The translations under genes were made by a program, and so were the position numbers. Below are positions 8,881 through 16,994 of a stretch of DNA of 64,000 bases, piece after piece. This stretch comes from Paenibacillus periandrae (lineage in GTDB: Bacteria > Bacillota > Bacilli > Paenibacillales > NBRC-103111), in the NCBI RefSeq assembly GCF_022458865.1, contig NZ_JAJNMU010000003.1:124001-188000 (forward strand), in the 5' to 3' direction. The notes beneath the pieces were generated by a model. The model ran no database searches. It saw only the letters and a program-made list of their open reading frames with translations, and was not told the DNA's origin. How positions within the stretch are numbered: position 1 is the stretch's first letter; every line of letters begins with the position of its first letter.

Positions 8881-8923
8881 TTCTGCATCTTTATCCCACT
8901 TAAATTTCTGGAGGTAATGAAAT

Positions 8924-9283
8924 ATGGCAAGAGTAAAGGGCGGGTTCGTAACTCGTCGTCGTCATAAAAAGATTTTGAAGCTGGCAAGAGGTTATTTTGG
9001 TTCCAAGCATCGTTTATTCAGAACAGCAAATCAACAAGTAATGAAATCCTTGCTGTATGCTTATCGTGACCGTCGTACGAAAAAACGTGATTTCCGCAGA
9101 CTGTGGATCACTCGTATCAACGCTGCGGCTCGTATCAATGGCTTGTCTTACAGCAAGTTCATGCATGGTTTGAAGCTTTCCGGTATCGAAGTTAACCGTA
9201 AAATGCTGGCTGATCTGGCTGTTAACGATCTGAACGCATTTAACGATCTGGCTACTGCAGCTAAACAAAAAGCGAATGCTTAA
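8924..9283 (+). CDS. rplT: 50S ribosomal protein L20
   Basis: A 119-residue L20 beginning [16 protein letters not shown], with [19 protein letters not shown] in the globular domain. It binds 23S rRNA early in assembly and, in Bacillus, represses its own operon through the infC leader. CTGGAGGTAAT precedes the ATG. The operon ends at the hairpin just downstream. Confidence 0.97.
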   Translation: MARVKGGFVTRRRHKKILKLARGYFGSKHRLFRTANQQVMKSLLYAYRDRRTKKRDFRRLWITRINAAARINGLSYSKFMHGLKLSGIEVNRKMLADLAVNDLNAFNDLATAAKQKANA

Positions 9284-9300
9284 TGATTATCATTAATAAT

Positions 9301-9347
9301 AAAAAACGCATTTTCCTGAATCTTGATTGAGGGAAACGCGTTTTTTT
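9301..9347 (+). terminator. Intrinsic terminator after rplT
   Basis: AAAAACGCATTTTCCT pairs imperfectly with GAGGGAAACGCGTTTTT and is followed by T7. Confidence 0.9.
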
Positions 9348-9484
9348 GTTGTTCAAATTGTTTTCAGTTTTTTTTCAGAAATTGATGTTACTTTAGTTAA
9401 CAGTACTAAGATAATGAATTCATGCTTTTCTAACAAATGCTCTTGAATTGAACGTAACTTAACTATATTCTAATATTTGCTTAA

Positions 9485-9512
9485 TTGATTTGAAAACATT
9501 ATATGGTATCAT
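9485..9512 (+). promoter_or_regulatory. Possible promoter of the polysaccharide operon
   Basis: TTGATT, a 16-base spacer and TATCAT in an AT-rich stretch about 118 bases before the first gene. Other weak matches lie nearby, so the exact promoter is uncertain. Confidence 0.4.
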
Positions 9513-9629
9513 AAATATGAATCAAATCCATAGGACTTATTACCTAAATGCTGGAAGTGATCTTTTTCGTGAATCTTACGTATATGAAGCTAAGACGTAT
9601 TTGATTATAGAGAAATTAGGTGAGTGGTT

Positions 9630-10946
9630 ATGAACATCATATTGCTTTCCGGCGGTTCTGGGGTAAGATTATGGCCTTTATCGAATGAGCAGCGTCCCAA
9701 GCAATTCATTCCTCTCTTTAAAGATCGCAGCGGCCAACCGAAATCCATGCTTCAGCATGTGTGGAGTCAACTGAAACATCGGAATCTACATAAATCTACG
9801 GTCATCGCAACCTCAGTGGGACAGCAGGCATTAATCCATGATCAAATTGGTCGGGAAGTCGATTTGGTGCTTGAACCGGAAAAGCGTGATACGTTTCCTG
9901 CCATTCTGTTATCTGTTGCTTATTTATATTCGCATCGGGGTGTTTCCAGAGAAGAGCCTGTTGCGGTGATGTCGGTGGACAGCCGAGTCGAAGATTCATT
10001 TTATGATGCGCTCCTCAACTTGCCGGAAGCATTGGATAGCACGGGGGCTAATGTGGCTTTAATGGGTGTGAAACCGACATTTCCGTCTCAGAAATATGGT
10101 TACATCGTCCCGGAGCCAAATACAGAGAATTTGCCTATGATGACGATAGAGCGATTTTATGAAAAACCGAATGCCCAGGACGCTGCTGTATATATGGAAC
10201 GCGGCGCTTTATGGAACTGTGGTGTCTTTTGCTTCAAGGTGGGCTTTTTATTGGACTTGCTGGCGAGCATGGGGCTTCCGCAAACTTATGAGGAGCTGCT
10301 GCTTGTATACAGTCAACTGGAAATTCGAAGCTTTGATTATGCGGTTGTAGAGCGGGAAAAACGAATTGCTGCACTGATGTATACCGGTTCGTGGAAGGAT
10401 ATGGGGACGTGGTGCACAGTGACAGAAGAGTTAAATGATCCAATGGTCGGTAAAGGCTTCCTCGGTAAAGACAACAATCAGGTACAAGTTGTGAATGAAT
10501 TGGATATTCCCATTATCGCAGTTGGCCTTTCCGACATTGTTATCGCTGCGAGTAAAGAAGGGATTTTGGTAAGCCGCAAAGGATCGGATGCGCAGCTGAA
10601 GGAAGCCGTTCAGCTTATGAAAGAGAGCTTACTGCCAAAGAGTGACTGCGCCGAGACCCACATCCGGTTGGTAGATCGCTCCGTGTTTGCGGATGGTACG
10701 ATTGTGACGACCCAAAGGATTCATTTGAATGCAGGGATGGAAAGGGCATTTGAACCCTTGACGGATGGAAGACGGCAAATTGTTTCCTGGACGATGATGC
10801 ACGGCAGCTCCAGAGTGGTTAAAAACAATGAGAGTGTTGTAGTATCAAGTGGTTGGAATGTGACATTGGAAAATTGTGATGAGGCTGTGATACAAGCATT
10901 AGGTCCTGTTGACCTTCTGGAAATAACAACCATCACTAATCTATAA
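9630..10946 (+). CDS. Mannose-1-phosphate guanylyltransferase-like nucleotidyltransferase
   Basis: A 438-residue sugar-phosphate nucleotidyltransferase. The N-terminus ILLSGGSGVRLWPLS followed by RPKQF is the GDP-mannose pyrophosphorylase signature loop. FYEKPN and WNCGVFCFK follow. The last ~100 residues resemble a shortened cupin-like tail as in the ManC family, but I see no clear isomerase active site. It would make GDP-mannose or a similar sugar nucleotide for the downstream glycosyltransferases. The ATG at 9630 is preceded at 6 bases by AGGTGA; a GTG at 9624 overlaps that site and was rejected. Confidence 0.78.
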   Translation: MNIILLSGGSGVRLWPLSNEQRPKQFIPLFKDRSGQPKSMLQHVWSQLKHRNLHKSTVIATSVGQQALIHDQIGREVDLVLEPEKRDTFPAILLSVAYLYSHRGVSREEPVAVMSVDSRVEDSFYDALLNLPEALDSTGANVALMGVKPTFPSQKYGYIVPEPNTENLPMMTIERFYEKPNAQDAAVYMERGALWNCGVFCFKVGFLLDLLASMGLPQTYEELLLVYSQLEIRSFDYAVVEREKRIAALMYTGSWKDMGTWCTVTEELNDPMVGKGFLGKDNNQVQVVNELDIPIIAVGLSDIVIAASKEGILVSRKGSDAQLKEAVQLMKESLLPKSDCAETHIRLVDRSVFADGTIVTTQRIHLNAGMERAFEPLTDGRRQIVSWTMMHGSSRVVKNNESVVVSSGWNVTLENCDEAVIQALGPVDLLEITTITNL

Positions 10947-10973
10947 ACAGGCTTGAACTGGAGGAGGGCTACT

Positions 10974-11222
10974 GTGAGAGAAAGAACTGTTATCAGGGAG
11001 AAGAGATCGCTGATCGGATATGATGACGAAAAAGTAAAATCATATATCCATTCTCTGCAATTGGAAATAAGAGCTCTTGAGAGACAACGTCGGGAAGAGC
11101 ATCAAGTATTTATGAATCAAAGCGCGGAGCTGCTTGGTGAAATCGATCAATTGAAACAGAAAGCCCACGAACTTGATCAAATGGAAACCAATTTAAAGCA
11201 ATGGATCCAACGAAACCAGTAA
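10974..11222 (+). CDS. Small coiled-coil protein, faintly DivIVA-like
   Basis: An 82-residue, highly charged, almost wholly coiled-coil protein. LIGYDDEKVKSYIHSLQLEI near the start recalls the GYD...V..YL segment of DivIVA/GpsB-type proteins, but the similarity is too short to assign a family. The GTG start at 10974 sits behind GGAGGAGGG. Its 3' end overlaps the next gene by 22 bases, so the two are translationally coupled, which suggests a partner role for the synthase (inference). The N-terminus of that synthase is also coiled coil. Confidence 0.6.
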   Translation: MRERTVIREKRSLIGYDDEKVKSYIHSLQLEIRALERQRREEHQVFMNQSAELLGEIDQLKQKAHELDQMETNLKQWIQRNQ

Positions 11223-13558
11223 AAACGTTTGGGCTAGCTTGGCTTGGGCTCCGCAAAAGCTGGACCAACGAACGAATTAAAGAACTGGATGAGCAGCTAT
11301 CCAAGCAGAAAAAACATCATGAGCAGGATGGAAAGCGAAGAAAGCTTCGTTTGGAGGAACTGAGTCGACAAAAAGAGTATTTGCAAAAGGAAATCGAGGA
11401 TCGTGAACGATTCATCGATAAGCTGATCACACAAAAGCTGAACATAATGGACCGAAAGGGCTTTGAGCCTTCTTTTGATGATCGGGCCAAACAGAAGCTT
11501 CGTCTCGGCGATTTACTGGTCGCTGAGGGCTTAATTTCCCAAGCACAGCTGAATCAGGCGATGGAGCGTCAGAAATCATTTGGCGGCCGACTGGGTGATC
11601 TTGTTGTGGAAATGGGTTTCACCAAAAAGGATCTGGTTACCGCCATTATCAATCAGCAGTCGCAAAAGGGCCGTCTGGGGGATATGCTGGTCGAAACAGG
11701 TGCTATTACCCAACATCAGCTTAATGAAGCATTGGGGATTCAGCGGAAAAGTGGCGGTATGCTGGGTGACATTCTGATGTCCTTGCGTTCGATTGACCCT
11801 GAGAAGCTGTATCGACATATTGCAACGCAAAACAATCTCGGACGCATCGGCACAGAATATGCCTTTGAAGATATGCTGTATAAGCTGCCGGAGGCTTTAG
11901 CCAGACAATATGATGCTGTAGTCATTAATAAGGATTTAAACCGATTTTTGGTTGCTGTAGGCGGTCCGTTGTCCGAAGAGGCAAGTGCCAAGATTGAGGA
12001 GCTGCTTGGATCACCTATTGAACAGGTGCTGGCAACGCGTGACGAGATGGAGTTTTTCTGGAAGGAAGTCTATCAATCAGAGCTGATGGTCGAAAGCACG
12101 CAAAAGCTGGTTAATGAACAGCCGCAAAATTCGGCGCATGTCACGTTTACGAAGGCTCAAATATCCACAGCTGTAATTTGTGTCTTTGTCTTCCTTGTAA
12201 GTCTTGTTATCGATTGGTTTCACACTTTAATTGTGATGAATATAGCTGTACAAATCTTTTATTTCTCCATGACGCTATTTAAATTTATGATTATTATGTT
12301 TGGTACACGTGAGAATGCCCAAATGAGGTTCACGAAGGAAGAAATAGATGCTATTGATGAAAGAACACTCCCGGTCTATACGATTCTTGTACCTATGTAT
12401 AAGGAAAGTCAAGTAATCCCGCACTTATTGAGCAATATTGAGCAAATCGATTACCCGAAAGCCAAGCTTGACGTACGTCTATTAATTGAACAGGACGATG
12501 TGGAAGCCCAGGAGCTTTTGAAGGAAATGGACCTGCCTCCTTATTATACAACGATTGTAGTGCCGCACAGCTTACCCAAAACGAAGCCGAAAGCCTGCAA
12601 TTATGGATTAATCCGTGCACGTGGCGAGTATGTTGTTATTTATGATGCCGAGGATCGTCCCGACCCCGACCAGCTTAAAAAGGTGCATGCTGCCTTTGTC
12701 AAAAATGAAGATAACTGTGCCTGTATCCAAGCAAAGCTTAACTATTTCAATAGCGACCAGAATTTGCTGACCCGTTGGTTTACTCACGAATACAGCATGT
12801 GGTTCGAGCTCCTGCTTCCTGGCGTTATGCAATTGGATATCCCGATTCCATTGGGGGGTACTTCCAATCATTTTAAAATGAAGGTTCTGAAGGAAATTAA
12901 TGCATGGGACCCTTATAATGTAACAGAGGATGCTGATTTGGGTATTCGCCTTTACAAATCGGGGTACACGACGGCTATCGTAGATTCCCGAACCTGGGAA
13001 GAAGCTAACAGCCGCGTAGGAAACTGGATTCGGCAGCGTTCGCGCTGGATCAAAGGCTATATGCAGACCTGGCTTGTTCATATGCGTAATCCTTTTAGGT
13101 TATATAGAGAGTTGGGTCTTAAAGGGTTTATGGGCTTTCAGGTGATGGTATTGGCAACGCCGATGCTGCCACTTTTAAATCCGATATACTGGGTTATGAT
13201 TATCATGTGGTACGCTTGGAAGGTACAATGGATTCCGCAGTTTTTCCCTGGACCGATTTATTATCTGGCCTCTGTAGAATTTTTAATTGGAAACTTTTTG
13301 TTCGTATTTGGTAATGTGGCTGGTATTTATTGGGTTATCCATGATTTAGAGAAGCGAAAGGAAAATATTTTCTCCTACAGTCTCGTCAAATATGCACTGC
13401 TAACACCCGCTTATTGGGTGCTCATGAGTTTAGCTGCGGTTAAGGCTGCATGGCAGTTGATTACAAAGCCGTTTTATTGGGAGAAAACAACCCATGGCTT
13501 GTCTAAAGTTGCCCCTGGTTCATTCTCAGCCAATAGCGCTAGTCAGGATGGGGGATAA
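11201..13558 (+). CDS. GT2 polysaccharide synthase fused to an MshEN-type c-di-GMP-binding domain
   Basis: A 785-residue protein with four parts. Residues 20-80 are coiled coil. Residues 100-215 hold four ~28-residue repeats of the form RLGDxLVxxGxIxxxxLxxAxxxQ, the MshEN c-di-GMP motif, followed to about 290 by the second lobe of the T2SSE N-terminal domain (LPEALARQYDAVVI). Two membrane helices span 320-368. A GT2 domain (393-640) follows with TILVPMYKE, DAED at 482-485, TEDAD and QRSRW (QxxRW), and then C-terminal helices. It probably builds an exopolysaccharide or glycolipid under c-di-GMP control (inference). A similar pairing is known for NfrB-like proteins. The ATG overlaps the preceding gene and lacks a strong ribosome site. 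Confidence 0.82.
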   Translation: MDPTKPVKTFGLAWLGLRKSWTNERIKELDEQLSKQKKHHEQDGKRRKLRLEELSRQKEYLQKEIEDRERFIDKLITQKLNIMDRKGFEPSFDDRAKQKLRLGDLLVAEGLISQAQLNQAMERQKSFGGRLGDLVVEMGFTKKDLVTAIINQQSQKGRLGDMLVETGAITQHQLNEALGIQRKSGGMLGDILMSLRSIDPEKLYRHIATQNNLGRIGTEYAFEDMLYKLPEALARQYDAVVINKDLNRFLVAVGGPLSEEASAKIEELLGSPIEQVLATRDEMEFFWKEVYQSELMVESTQKLVNEQPQNSAHVTFTKAQISTAVICVFVFLVSLVIDWFHTLIVMNIAVQIFYFSMTLFKFMIIMFGTRENAQMRFTKEEIDAIDERTLPVYTILVPMYKESQVIPHLLSNIEQIDYPKAKLDVRLLIEQDDVEAQELLKEMDLPPYYTTIVVPHSLPKTKPKACNYGLIRARGEYVVIYDAEDRPDPDQLKKVHAAFVKNEDNCACIQAKLNYFNSDQNLLTRWFTHEYSMWFELLLPGVMQLDIPIPLGGTSNHFKMKVLKEINAWDPYNVTEDADLGIRLYKSGYTTAIVDSRTWEEANSRVGNWIRQRSRWIKGYMQTWLVHMRNPFRLYRELGLKGFMGFQVMVLATPMLPLLNPIYWVMIIMWYAWKVQWIPQFFPGPIYYLASVEFLIGNFLFVFGNVAGIYWVIHDLEKRKENIFSYSLVKYALLTPAYWVLMSLAAVKAAWQLITKPFYWEKTTHGLSKVAPGSFSANSASQDGG

Positions 13559-13562
13559 AAGA

Positions 13563-15203
13563 ATGCCTGTCATGCATCGAAGTGTTTATTGGGTATTATT
13601 TCTTTTGTTATTCACGCTAGAGTTTTCGGCTGGTTTCTATGTTAGCCACGTTATCGGTTATGTGCATTCCGATTCCATGAGCCGTGTAGCCAACGCTTTT
13701 TATGTATTGTACAGCCGTGACCCGCATTTGGGTGCGATTGGATTTGTATGGAATCCGCTGCCAAGTGTTATCGAATTATTTCTGCTGCTGCCTTATCACT
13801 GGTTTCCTGAGCTTGCTTCTTCAGCACTGGCGGGCGTGATTATGAGCAGCGTATTTGCTGGAATGACAGCTGTATTGCTGGCTCGGGCCGCTGTCGAGTT
13901 TGGTTTGTCTCGCAGGTTCGCTGTTATATTGAGTATAAGCTTCAGTTGTAATCCCTTTATATTTTTATTCGGTGCCAATGGGCTCAGTGATGCCCCTTTT
14001 ATTTACTTTATCATGTCGTCGGTTATTCATTTGTGTCATTGGATGCATGGACGAAGGGTAGGCAGTTTGTTTAGACTCAGCTTCATGCTGGCTCTCGCCT
14101 TTTGGACCCGATATGAAGCTGTGCCGCTTGGAGCTGCTTTGGCTTTGGCCGTTATCTTAATCGTATTCTGGATTCCGCCCAGTGATCCGAGAGTTGAGCC
14201 GCAGATAGAGCGTAATCTCAAGTTTAAGCTGTTTCAAATCGAGGGCACTTGGGCGCTAATACTTGCCCCTGTGGTGTATTCAGGCTTGATTTGGATTTGG
14301 CTGAACTACTTGATTATGGACAACGCGCTTTATTTTCTGAATTCAGAATACTCCAACGTCGCGCAGGCTCAAGGACTTGGGACAGACCAGCAGTTCCTTG
14401 ATATGCAGGGGAATCCGCTGCTGGGGCTTATATTTGTTGCGAAGAAGACGATGTACTATTCCATTCCCTTATTAAGTATCGTAGTGCTTAGAATATGGAA
14501 TCGAAGGTGGATGGTGTGGGACTTTCTGGTACTCGCTTGTTTATTTGCTTCGATTCTTGCGCTGCAGTTCCTGCTGCTGATGAAGGGAACCTCATACGGC
14601 TGGTTCCGTTATTTTATGTATGTATTACCGATTACGGTAGCTTGGCTACCCTATGAGCTATCTCGCGTTAAACGATCGATGATCAATTATAGTATTGTTT
14701 TGATCGGTATGCTTGCAAGCGGCTATATATTGACACAAGCTTTAATGAGCCCTGTGATTGCTCCTGATGAAAATAAATTTCTGCATGCGAAGGAATATGC
14801 TGCGGGTCAGCAGGTTGAGAAAGAAATTGCAAATTATTTGGATACTGAACTGGACGGCTACAACATACTGATGGATTCATATTCAGCGTATGCGATCATT
14901 CTAAACAGCAAGGCGCCGAGTAAATTTCTAATTACAAGCGATTTAATGTTTAAAGAATCTCTGCAGCATCCTGTAGAAAACGGAGTCGATTTCATACTGA
15001 GTCCAAAGCCTGATAAAAGCTCAGCATTAAGTGCAGACAATGCTACCTACCTTAATTTTTATGAGAAGGGTACCTCATGGACGCAGCTATACAAGGAGTT
15101 CGGAGGCAAGTGGAGATTGTACAAAATTATTCGTCCAGTTGAAGGAGGTGGAAAAGATGAATCAGCCTATTCCGGAAATTTCTATGGTGATCCCGGTTTA
15201 TAA
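13563..15203 (+). CDS. ArnT/PMT-like integral membrane glycosyltransferase (GT-C fold)
   Basis: A 546-residue polytopic membrane protein with about ten hydrophobic helices. An N-terminal loop HSDSMSRVANAFYVLYSRDP carries an acidic residue in the position of the GT-C catalytic Asp. WNPLPSVIELFLLLPY and FWTRYEAVPLG resemble ArnT/GT39/GT83 lipid-linked sugar transferases. It likely uses polyprenyl-phosphate sugar made by the next gene. ATG 13563 follows GGGGG at 8 bases; the longer frame from 13494 overlaps the previous gene. It overlaps the next gene by 47 bases. Confidence 0.72.
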   Translation: MPVMHRSVYWVLFLLLFTLEFSAGFYVSHVIGYVHSDSMSRVANAFYVLYSRDPHLGAIGFVWNPLPSVIELFLLLPYHWFPELASSALAGVIMSSVFAGMTAVLLARAAVEFGLSRRFAVILSISFSCNPFIFLFGANGLSDAPFIYFIMSSVIHLCHWMHGRRVGSLFRLSFMLALAFWTRYEAVPLGAALALAVILIVFWIPPSDPRVEPQIERNLKFKLFQIEGTWALILAPVVYSGLIWIWLNYLIMDNALYFLNSEYSNVAQAQGLGTDQQFLDMQGNPLLGLIFVAKKTMYYSIPLLSIVVLRIWNRRWMVWDFLVLACLFASILALQFLLLMKGTSYGWFRYFMYVLPITVAWLPYELSRVKRSMINYSIVLIGMLASGYILTQALMSPVIAPDENKFLHAKEYAAGQQVEKEIANYLDTELDGYNILMDSYSAYAIILNSKAPSKFLITSDLMFKESLQHPVENGVDFILSPKPDKSSALSADNATYLNFYEKGTSWTQLYKEFGGKWRLYKIIRPVEGGGKDESAYSGNFYGDPGL

Positions 15204-16137
15204 CGAAGCGGTTCATATTGCTCATTCTTTACAATTGATTGAAGAAGAATTAAAGAAGCTGGCGTATTCGTATGAAATTATCGTTGTTGATGATGGTTCC
15301 AAAGATGCTACCTGGCAGCAGTTAACTTGGGTGGGTGCACATTCAGAGCATTTTACGGGATTGCGTCTTAGTCGTAATTTTGGAAAGGAGCTTGCCCTGT
15401 GCGCAGGCTTGGAGCATGCCAGGGGACAAGCTGTGATTGTGATGGATTCCGACCTGCAGCATCCTCCGGCCTTGTTAGCCGAAATGATACGATTGTGGCG
15501 TGAAGACGGTAAGGATATCGTGGAATGTGTCAAAGTAGATCGTGGGAGAGAATCATTGAATAAATCGCTCAGCTCAGCCATATTTTACAATGTGCTTAAT
15601 CGTTTGTCCGGATTTGATCTGCGCGGTGCGTCCGATTTCAAGCTTCTGGATCAAAAAGTGATTCAAGCATGGCGGGAGATGCCAGAGCGTAACATGTTCT
15701 TTCGCGGTATGACGGCTTGGCTTGGTTATGATAAGGCACAGGTTCCTTTCGAGGTGGCCGAACGTGCCGGTGGCAAAACCCAATGGCCGTTTCATAGCTT
15801 GCTGAAGCTGGCGGTTAATGCTGTTGTTTCCTTTTCGTCGATTCCATTGCGTTTTGTCAGCTTGATTGGATTGGTTTTTTTGCTAGGAGCTATTATTTTA
15901 GGAGTGCAAACCTTGTATCAAAAATTTGTTGGCGACGCTGTAACCGGTTTTACAACTGTTATCCTGCTGCTGCTGGTTGTGGGCAGTGTCATTATGATCT
16001 CACTTGGTATCATCGGCGAGTATATCGCCTCTATCTATAATGAAGTAAAAGGCAGACCACGATATTTGGTCAGCCAAAAAATTAACAGCGAAGCTGCTCC
16101 GGCAGAATTAGGCTTCAAGGTTAGCGAAGCTTTATGA
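15157..16137 (+). CDS. Polyprenyl-phosphate glycosyltransferase, GtrB/DPM1-like GT2
   Basis: A 326-residue GT2. MVIPVYNEAVHIAHS, VVDDGSKD and MDSDLQHPP form the donor site, and LRLSRNFGKELAL and RGASDFKLLD are family motifs of polyprenyl-phosphate mannose/glucose synthases. Two C-terminal helices (about 230-300) anchor it, as in GtrB/ArnC. It would charge undecaprenyl phosphate with a sugar for the ArnT-like enzyme upstream and the flippase downstream. The ATG at 15157 follows GAAGGAGGTGG. Its stop overlaps the next ATG by 4 bases. Confidence 0.85.
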   Translation: MNQPIPEISMVIPVYNEAVHIAHSLQLIEEELKKLAYSYEIIVVDDGSKDATWQQLTWVGAHSEHFTGLRLSRNFGKELALCAGLEHARGQAVIVMDSDLQHPPALLAEMIRLWREDGKDIVECVKVDRGRESLNKSLSSAIFYNVLNRLSGFDLRGASDFKLLDQKVIQAWREMPERNMFFRGMTAWLGYDKAQVPFEVAERAGGKTQWPFHSLLKLAVNAVVSFSSIPLRFVSLIGLVFLLGAIILGVQTLYQKFVGDAVTGFTTVILLLLVVGSVIMISLGIIGEYIASIYNEVKGRPRYLVSQKINSEAAPAELGFKVSEAL

Positions 16138-16532
16138 AACGATTGATGTTGAAGTATGGGGTCGTTGGTTTGCTGGGGACACTTATCCATTTTGCTGCTT
16201 TGTTTGTGTTGGTTGAAGCGTTCCATTTGAACCCTGTAGTAGGCTCCACACTTGGTTTTGTACTCGTTCTTATCATTTCGTATGTGCTTAACAAATGGTG
16301 GACCTTTCAGGATGCCCCATCTGGCTGGAAACCGTTTGTGAAATACGTGGTCGTGTCCTTGACAGGATTGTTGCTCAATAGCAGTATTATGTATGTGGTT
16401 GTAGACTGGCTGCAATGGAATTATTTGCTCGGACAATGTATGGTTGTCCTGGCGGTCCCTCTCTCTAATTTTATTTTTAACTATTACTGGACCTTTCGCC
16501 AAGAGACCGTCAGTCCAAATAGTAAGGGATGA
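16134..16532 (+). CDS. GtrA-family flippase
   Basis: A 132-residue membrane protein with four hydrophobic helices. The GtrA pattern is visible in FGVVGLLGTLIHF-like residues 7-20 (KYGVVGLLGTLIHF), SYVLNKWWTF and FIFNYYWTF. GtrA proteins are thought to flip polyprenyl-linked sugars across the membrane. ATGA overlap with the GtrB-like gene makes the pair a unit. Last gene of the polysaccharide operon; no terminator is obvious before the ilv promoter. Confidence 0.85.
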   Translation: MKRLMLKYGVVGLLGTLIHFAALFVLVEAFHLNPVVGSTLGFVLVLIISYVLNKWWTFQDAPSGWKPFVKYVVVSLTGLLLNSSIMYVVVDWLQWNYLLGQCMVVLAVPLSNFIFNYYWTFRQETVSPNSKG

Positions 16533-16573
16533 ACATCTGATAACCGTACTTCCGAGATTAGTTCGATAAGTTC

Positions 16574-16602
16574 TTGACTCTGCCAACGATTAGGCATATA
16601 AT
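16574..16602 (+). promoter_or_regulatory. Sigma-A promoter of the ilv-leu T-box transcript
   Basis: TTGACT, a 17-base spacer and TATAAT, with transcription expected to begin near 16609. Confidence 0.88.
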
Positions 16603-16608
16603 ATTGTA

Positions 16609-16962
16609 AAAGTACAACAGATGTAACTGCAATGATGAGGACGAAGTTATAAGGGCCCTTATGATCCAGAGAGCAGCGGATTTGCTGAAACCAATGCCAT
16701 TAATCCCTTATGTACGAGCTCACCTCGGAGCTGTTTTCCTGAAAAGTATGTTCATTGGATTTAAGAGCATAGCTATTAGGGAAAAACGGAATCGCACACG
16801 TTATCGTGCTGAAGGTATAACAGCTATATGTATTTGCTGCGTACCTGTTAAGGTTATTTGCTGTGAGGCATTTAACAAACTCTGGGTGGTACCACGGAAG
16901 ATTAGAACCCCTTTCGTCCCTTCAGGCGCTCTATTTGGCGTTTGGGATGAAAGGGGTTTTTA
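16609..16962 (+). ncRNA. T-box leader, probably leucine-specific (CUC specifier)
   Basis: The antiterminator T-box sequence TGGGTGGTACCACGG lies at 16883-16897. It is followed by a terminator hairpin (16906-16961; AACCCCTTTCGTCCC with GGGATGAAAGGGG and T5). In stem I, AGAGAGCAGCGGATTTGCTG marks the distal loops, and GAGCTCACCTCGGAG holds the likely specifier CTC (Leu) at 16719-16721. Uncharged tRNA-Leu would stabilise the antiterminator and turn on ilvB and following genes. The ilv-leu operon of B. subtilis is known to use a leucine T-box. Confidence 0.93.
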
Positions 16963-16994
16963 GGTATTCTCAATTTACGAGAGGAGGACAAATC

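Noticed and set aside
16661..16963. Open frame inside the T-box leader
   Set aside because: The region is explained by the T-box structure and terminator; no ribosome site is present.
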